Source: Phytoseiulus persimilis
Lineage: Eukaryota > Arthropoda > Arachnida > Mesostigmata > Phytoseiidae
Reading direction: 5' to 3'
Length of the DNA stretch: 64,000 bases
Assembly: GCA_037576195.1 (NCBI GenBank)
Contig: CM075101.1
Location: 16,120,001-16,184,000 of the forward strand
Numbering within the stretch: position 1 is the first letter of the stretch; every line of letters starts with the position of its first letter. The translations under genes were made by a program, and so were the position numbers. The notes beneath the pieces are model-generated. The model did not search any database, had not been told where the DNA came from, and was given only the letters and a program-made list of their open reading frames with translations. Of this stretch, positions 42,500 through 55,809 are shown one piece after another.

Positions 42500-45400
42500 T
42501 AGGGACCAAGGAGGGAAGTGGGGAACCGAAAAATATCACTGCAATCAGAGCGGCTCCTCGGAAGACTGGCTCGCTCGAGTCCTTTTGATCCCTCGGGGAG
42601 ATTGCCGCGGTGGAATTCGCGACCCTGGCATCCCCGAAAGCCTCCACTTCAATCGCCGTCGCCGACGAGCTCGCGTGGACCGAATTCGCCAGAGGATTTG
42701 TTTGAAGCAGGAAGGAAAATCACTCCGCCGTTCTTCCATGATAAGGATGCTGATAGGGGCACGATTCAGTTTCCTTCGATTTGAATCTTTAGCTCCCGAT
42801 CCCGACCCCGAAACCTGTCACTCGATTCCCTTGGGGGTATCCGTGGCGGAACGAAGAGATCTCGTGTTGGGATCATATGTGTCAACGACTGCAGATTGAG
42901 CCGAATCTCTGCCTCTGAGTCGAATCATGTGACTCGAAAGCAGAAACAGAGACCGCTTTTCGCGAAGGCGAAGCCGTTGCGATCGGATTCCGATCTGATC
43001 GAGGTAGATCTTGTCATCACTTCGTTCCCCGCAGTTCCCCATCGAGCTATTGCCCGGGGACTTCAGCTTGCGGAGTTGCTCCAGGAGCGAAAAGAAGAAC
43101 GCTCTTTGTCTACTCCCATCATCGGGATGACTCGCGTTCCGTGAACCCGCGAATGGAAAGCGGAAAGGTTGTGAGAACATACCAAACGTCCAGGATTCAA
43201 TAATCCATTGAAAACGGGACTGTTCTCCGGTGGTCGAGCCCTCCTTGAGAATCCGCCGTGATCTGCACGACTTGGAAGACGGCGGGAGAGATTGTCTCGC
43301 AACAATCGAATTGCAGGGATCGTGCGAAGTATCTCAATTCCTCCGGTCCGCATTCAGCATCTAGGAACTTTACGGGGTAAGGAAGCCGGAGAAAAATATG
43401 CGGAGTTCTCTGTCCTGGGAAAGACTGCTGCTAAAATTCGGTCTCATGAAGCTACTTCGGAGAGCTTCGGAGTTGCCAAGAGGGCATGATTCCGGCGACC
43501 TCATTCAAGGTTTCATTGAGGGGTTTTCGGGGAACTTACTCCGATGAATGAGAAGTCGAGAGAAGTGAGCCCAGTCTTCCGCGAACCCTGGGTCCCCCGC
43601 TCATGAGTCCTTGAAACCGGAGCTCATATGGAAGGCAATGTTGCCCGGCATTCCGAAAACATTTGAAGGAGGGAATTTTCTAGCCACAGTTTCATTCCTG
43701 AACCGGGGTCGATCTACCCGGCTCAACTAGAGCGATCGTTAGCCGGGGCACAACTGTATATATCAGCCATTCAGATTCGAGAATGGGGACGGGGGTCGTC
43801 CCGATAAACCGCGAGCGACGAGCCTCCGAGGTTTTGAATCGGGTCGATTCCCACAGGATGTCAGAGCCGTGAAAATTGACTCGATATGGGAAATCTCTTC
43901 CACGCCCACACTCGACAAGGCGTTCCACACCCGGAGAGTGCACGACCAAAGCGCCGACAGCAGAGGAGCACTCAGGGGCGGGTTACGGTTCAACAACTAC
44001 CGGTTGCTCCACCAAGGATCTGCGAGCCATCCGAAGCCTGTCTTCGGGCAGCTCACTCTGCGAACCCTTACGCACAGCAAAAGCGCTTTCGGTGCGTTCG
44101 GTGGAAACAAGCGGATATGTGGGAGGAGGAGAGCTGACAGCGAGATCGCGTCTCCCGTTCTCGGACCCGTTGGATGATAGGACAGGTCAGTTGTGAGCAT
44201 GGATCAGGGAGAACGGGTCAAATCGCTCAGAAACCGAACGCTTCCAACGTCTATTCTTGCTATCGTGTCATACGAAACCTCTCGAAGTTCTGTGCCGCAC
44301 GGGCCACTGTTCTCAACAGAAAGGCTGGAGGATTTACGACCGGGAGCCGTTAGTCGAGTCCAGAATATGTGTATTCCGCTCGTGGAGAGAGCGCCCGGCG
44401 TGCTCCTGGTATATTTAAAGCGTTCAGTTTGGGCATTATGATTCAACGGTGTGAGGATCATGAATCGAACGCTCAAGATACAGATGAGGGACTTGGGAAA
44501 GAACACGAGAAGAGTCGATCCGTTCGGAAAACCTCCATGGTAAAGAGATCCGCCCGAAAGGCGGAATGAAATACGGCCGTGCCGTAATAATTGAACGATA
44601 ATACCGCGACCTTGGTACGTCGAAACGTCCTCCGGAACGGAGGCAAGAGATCGTTTCATCGCTGTCACATGGTGGATTTTCCTATACTTGCGGCTTATTC
44701 TCAGGATGGCAACACCGTGACATGAGGAGTTTCCAGCGTCCAACAAATCTCATCGCTCCAAAGCCCCAAGGAGCAACCAGAAATTAGGAGAAAAAGAACC
44801 CAGGCGATCTTCTCAAAAAAAACGTTCGATGTCCTCACAGAAAAATCATGCCAGGTTCCATTCAAAATCTCGTACTTGGGAAGTTGCGCGTTGCGAGAAG
44901 ACTGATTGGCGTTTTTTCGAAGCAGCGTTCCATATTGCCTGACTGAGACGCGTTTCTCTCTCGCACAGCTGACCCGCTTTGTGCGCTGACCATCGCATCG
45001 GATTCGGAACGTCGCCCTCACCCGATGTGCTTCGGCTCGTGTTGCGAAACAGGCTTCTTCCAGAATCCCTGGAAAAAAAACTTCGCGGGCACTCATTTTT
45101 TGCCAGCCGTAACTTTCCGGGTGTCTGAGTAGACTCAATGAGGCAGCGAAGTTGCTGCGACCGGATTCCGACTCGCACCCGTTGATTCGTACTCCTTCAT
45201 GATTCCGGCGCATGAAAAAAAACATGGCGAGCTCACGGAGGAAACTCAATCCGAAATTTCAGGACTATCTCTTGATGGGTTTCGTGTCACCAAGTTGTCC
45301 GCTCTCAGGAGCTCAGTCGGGAGCCGCGACCCGCCTGAGTTCTGCCCAAGGGTTCATCTAATATTGAGAATTCGGACATATCTCTCGCAGAAGTGCTTGG

Positions 45401-48400
45401 AGAGGACCTACTGGCCTTCTCGGACCTGACTTGGGTTCTTCCTCGGGAAGGCGAGACTCCGGGAGGATTGTAACACGTCTCTCCGCGTTCGAGCTCGCTG
45501 CGTGAGAGCTCCTCCGCGCCCTACCGGGTCGAGCTGCGGGCCCCGATAAGATGGCAATGCCGAACGCGCCGAGAAGTGAGAGGTTTGAGTGCTCGCGAAG
45601 AAGGATTAGCACGACTCGTAGTGACCCTCGGGCGGGTAAGATTCCATCGCTGGCATTCGGTCAGGACAACATTCCGAGGCAAGGAAATTCCGTTGACTAC
45701 AGGCGTGAATACTGACGGTCAGTTTCATTCATAAAAATAATAAAATCTCGCGGGGGAGCCGGAACAACCTGTGAAACATTTGGCGGAGAAAGAACTGTCG
45801 GGATTTCCGATTTTCTCGCGAAGCAGACGGCGGAACGAGCGGTCACTCTCCAAAGCCACATGCCACTCCAATCATGATGTGCGATCGATTCTGGGATTGG
45901 TGGCGCGGAAGCTCCGAAATGGGGCATCGATTTCCGGTAATGAAATCCCAGGGGATCGAAGCATCGCATCTTCGAGCCGCAGCGTCGGGAGAACTCTCCC
46001 CTCGATGCATCGCGGTTCTCGAGCCTCGGCTTTGTCCTCAATCAGGATATTGCATCCGGAGATCTCAACTTTCGCAAGCGAGCCGCCGAGCACCCCGCAA
46101 TGAGTAATCTCGAGCGCCATCCATCTGTCAGATTGATCTTTTGATTCCTCGCTCGTTCGTGAGACCATGTCGAGATTTCTCGCACGGAGCGGGCGTCTCT
46201 TACCGGACGCGGGTGATGATGATGATTTGCCGAACGAGCGGTTCTATGCTGAGCTGGAAACAGTCAGCTCGAAGTAGAACCGAGCGAAGCAAAAATCTGC
46301 TGTCAGATCTCTCCGCTCGACCCAACGGTTCTCTGATCAACGCCGTGATGCTCCCATTTATTGCAGCCTACTTCTAGCCCTCCGCGGTGGTCATTTTCAG
46401 CCCGCGGCAGGGATGTCGGGTTCCGGATGTAGGTCGGCATCTGGTATAAGATGCTTGAATGATTCACCCACTCGGTCATCTTCCCGATGGGAAGAGTACT
46501 ATGAGAAAACATTTCGGAGGGAACCACTCAGCCCTATCGCCGGTCAGGTCCGAAACTTCCACCCAGTACTTTTCCACCTCAAGCGCCGCTCGCGGGAATC
46601 GTGATGTCAGAGGGAAGCTGAAACGAAGAACGGATGACGGCCAGGGGTTTCTGGATTGGGGACACCGGAATTGTCACCGGAACCCGGCGACGCTTTCAGC
46701 TCAACAATCGATTAGTCCTGAGCCGAGAACGGTTCCCTAATAGAATCCGTGTTAACACTCGGAACACTTCTTCTTCGTTCACGGTTAGCTCCCCATCGCC
46801 CGAGGATGGATTTCGGGGAGAATTCCGGATCATCTCAGTGCTCCTCGCCAATTCATTGAGTTCCTATTACCCAGAGCTTCCAATGCATTCCCCCATTCGT
46901 CATGGAGGATTCGGATTTCGGGGAGAGTCCTCCGATTTCGGACGCCTCAAGTGAGTACGCGTCAGTGTGGAGGCCTCAACAGATCCGAAAACTTTGCATC
47001 GGATGCAGGAGAGGAGGCTCCAGTTGATGAGAAGTCCGAGCGGGACGCTCCACTTGACAGGGAGTGGTCCACCCTCGATTATCGCTCGGAATAAAATTGT
47101 CGCTTCCATGACTCCTCTTCTCCCGGGCCACGAATCCTCGGAGCGCCCCTCTGACACCGTTGCTCCGCTCCGTTTCGCTAAGCGGGGACGTCGAAGTATC
47201 AGCGAGGAGAGCCGCCCAACCTAGATTCTGCAACACACGATCTGCCCTGGGGAGTTGTGAAAACTCGAAGATTTCCACAGCAGATCAAGCAAAACGGCCG
47301 CTTGGGGAAACATAAACGCGCTCGACTCGTACGGAATTCACCAGGATTGATCTCCTGGAAAAAATCACATCTCCATGGGACTTGCGAAGCGAGTCTCCCT
47401 GGTCGATGAGCACGGCTCCCCCGAAACTTGCTGCCGTCGATATCCGCTATGGTCTGCTGACGACTTGTACTCATATCGCTAGAACCCCTGGCGGGATCCA
47501 GAATGCGAAAAAACATGACCAATATTGGAGGCAGCGAACGCTCGGAGGTTGCAACCCCATCAGGAGCGCTGCAAAGGGGAGGGTCTAGCACTTTCAAGAC
47601 TTTCGATCGCATCAATTCTGTAAGCATTCATTGTGAACGATCGTTTGGGCTGTGTTTGAACCGATCGTACATGTATCGTCTACCGAACTATCGGAACGTC
47701 CTCCTCCATGTAGTGAATGAGACGTTGGGAATCTATCGGCAACACTGAACGAACGTCGAATTCCCGCTTCTGCGCCAGAAAGAGGTCCGAAAGCTCGCGG
47801 CTGTTCAGCATTGTGGCTTCCACGGCACCCAAGACATACCGAGGGTCTCGTGTGCCGATTGTTGGATCTGGGAACGACACCAGGGAGAACAACTGTCAGT
47901 CGCTGATTCTTTCGGCCAAGGGATGCGGAGTGGTGGAAACATCATTACCCTCGATCCGCTTCCTCTCGGTGCTGATTCCAACTGTGCGCTCCGAGTGCGG
48001 ACTCCGCTTATACTCGGTCCGTGTCGGACATGGGAGCGGCGCCCACCCACCAATAGTTCCGGTGACATACCGGGAATACGGTCGGTCGCGCTCAGCTGCG
48101 CCCGCTCCGCAACGTAATTCTGTAGCAGCCATTATCTTTGCATCACATGTTTACCAACGATTTATTGCCGCGGCTGGAGATTCTCGAGAGCCCAGGAAGG
48201 AAACAAACAGCGGTGATTGCCTGACTGGTGAGTTACCAAGGTCATTCGGGAGAGGGCGTTCTCATTGACCTTCCAGGGCCTCATGAGTCAGTTGCGCAGT
48301 TTCGCATCCGGACACCTCATTCTGAGTGGTGGGTGCATTGTGGATACGACTCGGGAGACAGGATCAAGGATGTCGAGTCTCCGAATCCTCACTCTTCCGT

Positions 48401-51400
48401 CCAAAGTGGGCGCGAGGCCAAGATAGATCGATGGAAGGAACGAACTCGTTATGTTCTGTGGAGGGAGGGGCGGAATCTGGATGTTGTGTACACTGAATCG
48501 CATAGATGACGCCAACTCCTGATTCTACCACTGGAAAAGAACGAGTTGAGATCTTGAGAAGTGGATCATCGTCGCGGAACCATCGAGAGGCGATCGTCGC
48601 CCCCTCATCGAGACTGCACGCGTCGCTTCTGGTGGGACATTCATCGGAAATAGCTCATAGTATTATCTCTCGTTCGGGCTGGTAGCGGGTCCATATGCCA
48701 CATTCCCGTGAGGAGGGGTTTGCCACAGGGAGTGGAATTCTCATGGAATGTGGTCCGGCTGAGTCGGAGCGCGGAACCAATGGGGCCGATGTTTCACAGC
48801 GTCTGATTGAGCGCTCGAGGACTGTTAGATTGGACTCACTCTGCCCTCCAGGGAAATCGAGTCCGATACGACCGTTTGACGATACGACCGTTTCCCCAGA
48901 CGGTGAGCGTTCCGAATACTGGCCTCTCAGGAATATCTTTGGAACAGGACTGACCACTCGCTCGACCATTCGATGACCCACCGCTTCTTGCCCTGGACAT
49001 GACCTCGAATCCAGCCTTTGCTAACGGCCCTCTAGCCTTTTCCTATCTGCCTCTCACATCATGTGCGTCGTCCGCAGTTCGCTGAGTCACTACAATGTGA
49101 GCTCGTTCGTTTTCTCGACTCAGTCGGGCGTCGGAGAGCAATGCCGAGGATCCCGTGATTTGATTGCCAGGGATGACACCAAATTCAAGACCGCCGACGG
49201 TTTCCAATACGCAGCGGACGCTCTCCCCGAAATTTCAGAACCGGGAGAAACAAGGGACTTCAAATGGACCCCGAGTCCCGGAATCGGGATTTCCTGTCGA
49301 GACTTCTCCCGAATACATTCAGCCCAGATGATTCGAGCTAGAGTTGTGATTGAGAATCGTGGAGACCACCCCACCTCTGGAGCTGGTTCGCTCCGACATC
49401 AGGTACCCCTGATTGCGTGCTGGGAGAACTTTCGTCGAGTATCCCGGAGCTCGGACTCCAGGAGTGTACATATATAACAGATGCTGCTGATCACGCACCC
49501 CAGGCGTGACAGCCCGCTGTGCCCAGCACACCCTCCGAACGTGCTCAATGCTCTAAGCTGCCTTGCTCTTCACTGCACTCAGAGTCTCACGTTGGCCTGG
49601 CATTCCTAGAATTCCTTCGATGTTCCCCTCTGGCCCATGGGTCGCACACAAGACGCACCTAGGTTCTGAGAAACTCGCTCGGGGGGATTCACACGCCCCC
49701 TCCTTTGAGTGGGTGGCAAGAGGGGGGTAGGAGCGGCAGGATGAACTACGAGACGATCATCGCGGCTCGGAAATTCACTCTTGCTTCGCCTACTTTCCGG
49801 CGAGCGATGCGGGTCAGCTAACAGAATGATTCCGAACGAGGGCTCGTGTCTCCCCAGTGTTGTCTCGGATCCGAGGCTGTTCTGGGTGGCTCCAACGATC
49901 CCAGCGAACAGGGTCAAAGAACGCAGGAAATGTCCTAAGCACCTTTTGCTGACGAGAGAACGTGCTCTTCGGTCGAGAGGAAGCGACACATCCTCGGGTC
50001 GAACACCTGGGTACTTCCTTCAAACCACGACGAACCAACAACTCAATGAGGTGGGATTGTAGAAGTGGGAATTCCGATCCCTTTATAAGGTTTCTAGCTG
50101 ATACGACGTGCAAGCCACCTCCGAGAATGATCAGAAACTGGCGTCGGAGCACTCGAGGGGAATAGAGGATCTCCCTGACGCATCTCTCCATGCCGACAAG
50201 ACGCAAGCACGCCGAGTGCGACACTATGGCAACTCCGGAACCCGACCGTTGATTGCAACTTCCGTGTCTGAAACAAGAAAGGAACATCGCGAGATCAACG
50301 TTGTTGCGAATCAAGACGACAGCGGACCTTCCCTGTACCTCCAGAACCGTGATCACCTCGCTCCAATAGGTCAGAATAGAGGTTCGTGGAACTCATGAGC
50401 TTAGGCTGCTCCTTCGTAAGTGGAGGGAGCGAAAGGTGCTCGAGTGGCAACGTCCTAGAAAGAGTATTAGCCGATCGATTCAGGCTTCACAAAAATACCT
50501 TCTCTCGAGCGGCCGAGCTCTGAAGGAAAAAAACACCCAGTTCATCGAGCGAATAAAAAAAGGAGAGACCGACTCGAGGAGGGATGCACGTCATGCGATG
50601 TAAGTGGCTTTAGGAAGCACTCCGCAGGAAACAAGAGCGAGGGTGAATGTATTGACACCCCTGCCTCGACATCCGTCGATCGAAAGGCCCAGACCGTATC
50701 TACACTCTTCCGAAGGTTGGTCATGCCCTCGTCGAGGTCTCCTGCTCCTAGAGTCGGAGGGCCGAATGAGGGCGGGAAGACGCAAATTCAAGACTGTCGG
50801 TCGAGTACGCTCTGAAAAAAATCTTAAGCATCGCCACCGGGACTGAATTGCGGCCGCTCAACTTTTGTCCTTGCATTCCTGCCATTGCTTGAGGCCGCTT
50901 CATGGCTCTCCAACTTCTCATAGGCGGGAGCTGCCTGCTCGAACACAGATTAGGAACAACCACCCGAACGCAAGCTAGAAACATCGTCGTACTGATATGA
51001 GAGGCCGGTGCCAACGAGTGAATGTTGTTAGAAATGCGAGTTTCCCCGTTGTTTTCTCAATCAAGTTCCATTCGGGTCTCGGCGACCGGTGCCTCGAGAT
51101 ACCTCGTAAAGCTGAGATAGTGCTCTTTCAGGCGGGCGAACTCTTTGCGCCATTCCTCACCCGTTCGATGTGCCGAAGCACACAGCGTTCGACTTCTTTC
51201 AGCGGTCCAGGAACTCGTCTACGTCTGCCGCTCTCTTCGCGTCCGGCCATCCGAAGTTGGTCGTGATTAGGGATCGATTTCCCGCGGGTCGACCCAAGTG
51301 CAGCTTTTGAGAGGTGAGAGCGGACCTTTTCGGCCCCCAAAAATATCGTCCTCTGACTGCTGGAAACGGCTGTTGGTATTTTTCGGTGGATAATTTTCAC

Positions 51401-54400
51401 CCTCAAGCGGCTTCCGAGTACACCCACGATTTCGGGACTGATCGCCAGTGCTTCCCGAGAAAATCTGCGAGGCGGAACCCTGGAAAGCCGGCCATGGAAA
51501 TCGCCACATGTGGTACAGACTGCTCCGGCAGGCAGGAGTAACAATCCGACCGTGTAAATCTCCATCATATGTTGAGGAACGTCCGCTAGAGAGCCGGAGG
51601 CTGCGATCTAGGCTTGACAAAAATGATAGCTCCTGGAACTCATCGAGAAGTTCGCCCAACTGGAGCCTAAATTGAGTCATGAAGAAAACGGATAAAGTCG
51701 TTCTTCGTGACCCTGTGCTCTTTCGAGGTTCATAACGGACTGTACCGTCTGTACCCGAAGGCCACGACGTTCCTCTGTAGCTTCCTGTAAACGGAATGAC
51801 CGTCATAGCTGTGCTCATCACTCGGGAAGGGCAAGTGACACCGTTTCTTGCACTGGGACCTACACACAGTCAGACAAGTATCGCGATGCGACTGTTCCGG
51901 CTCAGACTTCGACGGGTTGGTGTTGCGACTCAAGGGGCATCGATCCTGAACCTCATAAGGCTTCAGTATCACGTGTTGACGCAACCGTTGAGTGCTTTCC
52001 GTCTGCTGTTGAGGGTTGGTATTTCAGCCTCACTTGCCTCGTGTCACAGATCCTTGGAAAAGGTTGCGGAACATCTGAAACGGAGCCCATCTCGTTGGAG
52101 AGAAGATCCCCCACAGCGGTTATCCTCACGGAGTCATGCAAGGAGCTACAGGAGGCAAACATCACAAATCAGAACCTCTGCCAAGGTATTTCCAAAAAAA
52201 AACGATCCCGAAAACTTGTCATGGCAGAGCAAGCATCATGCAGTACCCACGGGAGGCACGTTTTTCGAACGCCAGTGGGATCGCCCGCAGCCAACAGCCG
52301 GATCTGAGCCGTCCGTATTCGTTTTTATTGAGAGCCTGCACCGTGCTTCGAGGTCCATGGCCGATCGTTCCGCGGACTTCTCGATCATGAGCACGGGCGG
52401 AATCCAGAATTTTCCGACGAATGAGCCCTCCCTTCCTCCCGTGGACTCAGGAGTGGTGGTGCACGCAAGCTCCCGCTCCGCGATGGCAGTCGAGGTGGTT
52501 CCTGTAGAGAAAATTTCCGACACGCGAAACCCCGCGCATCGCTACCCCTTGGGGTTACCCGGAAAGTCATTCGTGCTGCGCGGTCTGAGTAGCGTTTGCT
52601 CGGGGGAGCGTCGGCTCGCATTCCGTCTCAGCCCCACTCCCTCGTTGGAAAGCATTTCCGCAGAATAACTTACACCAGCACAACGAGTGAGTTTTAAAGA
52701 AACCAGAAGAATGTTCGCGTCGACCGCTCACACTATGAAACAAGGCTCTGGATCTGGCCTTGGGAGGCGACCGAAGGCCGGCGCGTACGAAGTGATCCAA
52801 GGCGGACTCAAATGGTCAGAAACGGTTTCTTGATGATTTTTCTGATCGGGAGCTCCACACGCTTTCCTTCGAACATTCGGTTCGGTGCGCCGAGTGTCTC
52901 GCGAGAACCGCCGCAGAGGAAATTCAGTTTTCACAGGGATCTCGAATCGGTTCTTCGAGCAGTGGATTGAAACGAGAGAATCGCATTCTTTCTACTATGC
53001 TCCCCTCCTAGCCACCCGGTCGAGTTGGCACATTGACCGATTGTGGCTCCGACGATTTGCAGCTTCGTGGAAGCGATCTGCCGCGTTGAAATTGGGCTCC
53101 AGAAGTTTTCGATTGAGGTGGTCGCATCGCAAGGCGCGGAACCACAGCGCGACGGTGCCGATCGTGGTTTCTCAGCAGTTTCGAAACCTCGGCTGGACTG
53201 GAAAATTTTGTATTTCTGTACTTTCCCACCGCAATAGTGACAAGCACGAAAATCCATCCAGCGTGAGCTCATATCGGAGATTACGGGCTTGGGCGGATTT
53301 TATCTTCCTCAATCCCGCTTCGTGACGAGGACATTTCTCGATTCCGTCGCAGGGGGTATATTTCGTTGATTCACCCTGAGTCCGCCTTTTCCATGTTTTC
53401 GGCGTGACCCCACGAGTTTGAATCGATTCTCCCGTTCCGAGAAAACAATAGGGGTGAACGCGAGGTTCGAGCCAGAGCAATCCCGAGACGATGATGTTGT
53501 CGTTGATGATGAATGACCGACCCTGCTTCTGCGGGAAAGTTTTGATACCCCGAAGACCACCGCGGAGAGTGCCGATGATGCTCTCAGTGTTTTTCTCACG
53601 ATTATCCAATGCAACATTCTCTTCATGATATTTCGAGGAACAGAAAATTAAACGCTCCGGAATCAGAAAAACCTAGCAAGAATTAAGACTCTGAGAAATC
53701 TGAGTCTCGCTCGGGAACATAGGAATCGAGGTGAAGTTTCGAATGGGAAATATTTTCCCGCGAACTGGGCTTTGGCATTCCTGTGTTCTCTCACCCGTTT
53801 GAGGGGCTTTGCCGAGCTTACCATCGAAAACGGAGCGTCGTCGCCACTGCTTTATCTCTTTTCGAATATAGCTTCCATTCAATGTACACGGATCAGAAAA
53901 TCTCTAGGCTCGTCCCACGGGTCAGAGAGACGGCCCCACAGATGCGATTCCTCCGATTCCGCGAAACGATCTCAGAAACAACATCTCACAACGGGACTTC
54001 GCGCGCCATCTCGATTGAATGTGATCCTCATCGGAGTTTCGTTCTGAGAATCAATGACCGTTCTGGAGTGAAACTGCGGTGGGAGCTGCCAGGCCGTGGA
54101 GCCAACTTTCAAGTCACGGGCATGATCATACAAGCACGATATTTCGTCCCTAGTCTGAGAAAATTCGGGGATCCCGGGCACTCGTGTTCTGACTATGAAG
54201 GATCGTCGATTTCGATCTCCACGTTGTACCTGAGAATCAACCGATCAGGAAATGAATGCTTGCTCGGGGACGGGTGGATTCCGGACTTGCTCCCTCCTCC
54301 CTCGATGTCTGCGCGGAAGTCGTTTCAGGCCTCCCACAGCCGTTCATTTCAGCAGGCCCCGGTTCCGCTCCGAGAAGTCTCGGCTTTTCCGAGGAGGAAT

Positions 54401-55260
54401 GAGCGAGCTCTATTCTTTGACCTGAGCCTAGTGGGATCTCATATTTCCGGCATTAAGCTCATGTTGCGGGACAGCGCGGCGTGGAGGGAGACCGAGAGAA
54501 TACCGAGAACCATACGCTGCTCCCGCAATATGGCGTCTTTCAGATCTAGGTAATTCTCTGTTTGCGTCCGCGGCACCGCAAACCATAGAGGCGGCTTCGC
54601 TTCCTGCACGAACCAGTGATTTGGTCCGGGTTCGGGCTGCGCAGCGTTGTGGCGGCTCCGATCAAAGAATGGCGAAATTCTTGACTGGATCCGAGGAGCT
54701 CGGCTTGTTTCGTCGGACCGAATCCCTGAACTTGCGAGTAACTCTTTCTCTTTGATATCGAATTGAATTCTAAATGGGATCCCGAAACCATTCATTTTCT
54801 CAGGGGCTCGCGTCCCGGGGGGGGCACCTCCCGGGTCCCATCCACGTTCAATACATACCCAGACCTGGAACAGAAAGTAACGAGGGAGACTCTGTCGGCC
54901 GTTCCCGGACTTCCCTCAAACTCAAGCCCCAACCTCATCCATGTCTGTAGAGTTCTACCTCCATCAACCAGCCATGGTGACCTGAGTCCTCATGGGCGTG
55001 TCGTCCATGGACGCTCTCCTCCGAAAGTCTTCGACCTGGAATCGATCACAAAAGTTCATTCTAGCTCAGTAGTCCGCAGCAGAGCTCCAAATCCGCAGAG
55101 ACGATAACATGGAACATCCTGACTAAGTTTTTGGGGATGTGACAGGGCTGAGCATCCCAGAAGCTTCTTCTACTCCGTCGGCGATCTGTTCATCCAATAT
55201 CTACTGAATCTCTGCCCTCCGACTCTTGATTGTTCGGTGACATTCTGCTCTCCTCAGTTT
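42500..55260. other. Long non-coding stretch
   Basis: Apart from a weak LINE-like tail (43763-43996) and two unusually long plus-strand frames without domains (51796-52668 and 53783-54553), I see no gene, RNA or repeat I can defend. Word composition (many TCGA and GATC words) keeps stop codons relatively rare, so long frames should be read cautiously. Confidence 0.35.
43763..43996 (-). pseudogene. Possible LINE ORF2 tail
   Basis: The minus-strand frame includes a LRVWNALSSVGVEEI block about 15 residues in, followed by an Ile/Glu/Phe helix. Jockey- and CR1-like reverse transcriptases commonly end with a xVRLWNxLP block and a short helix. The Trp-Asn-Ala-Leu core is the only specific evidence. 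Confidence 0.22.
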
Positions 55261-55269
55261 GTTATTATA

Positions 55270-55800
55270 ATTGTCTGCATAGTTTGTGTGGTTGTGGTCA
55301 AGTACGCGGTTACAAAAAGCCGCCGAGATGAAGCGCTGCTTTCTGATTGGTTGTTTTGGCGAGCGCTCTCAGCATCTTTCGTCTGTTTCAATCAGTGAGC
55401 GACCCAAGCGACCCCGAACAGCGGACGCCGGCAGACCGGCCGACAAGCAACCATCCAATGACAGAGGCTCGTTCGACCAACGTCTGTTGCTGCGGCTGTT
55501 GCAAGGGCAGCAACCGCTGATGCCGACAGCGTTGCTGCACGGTCCTCGTGTCGTGTCGCACCGCGGGTACTTAGAATGACGCATCAGTTGCCAAGCAACC
55601 GACTATTCGGCATCGCTCAATCGTTGCCAACGCCAGGACCTTTGCCTAAACCGACTATGCTCAGGCTTGGATTGTACGTATTCTGACTGGCTGCAGCACC
55701 ATCGGGACCACCGCCGACGACGGGGACAGCCACGGCAGAGGCATCATCGGTGTCCACGGAAGGCGTTCTCGAATATTCGGCGCACTCCATCAGAGCATCA
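55270..55800. promoter_or_regulatory. Repeat-rich island with X-box
   Basis: CAG/CTG-triplet-rich sequence (about 55,470-55,540) precedes an X-box and a second half-site GTTGCC (55,613-55,618). The composition resembles the islands at 28.6 and 60.6 kb. No coding exon is recognisable. Confidence 0.3.
55587..55599. promoter_or_regulatory. RFX X-box motif (one-base spacer)
   Basis: GTTGCCAAGCAAC: half-sites GTTGCC and AGCAAC separated by one base, within the spacer range tolerated by RFX factors. Confidence 0.45.
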
Positions 55801-55809
55801 CTGCTCGGT

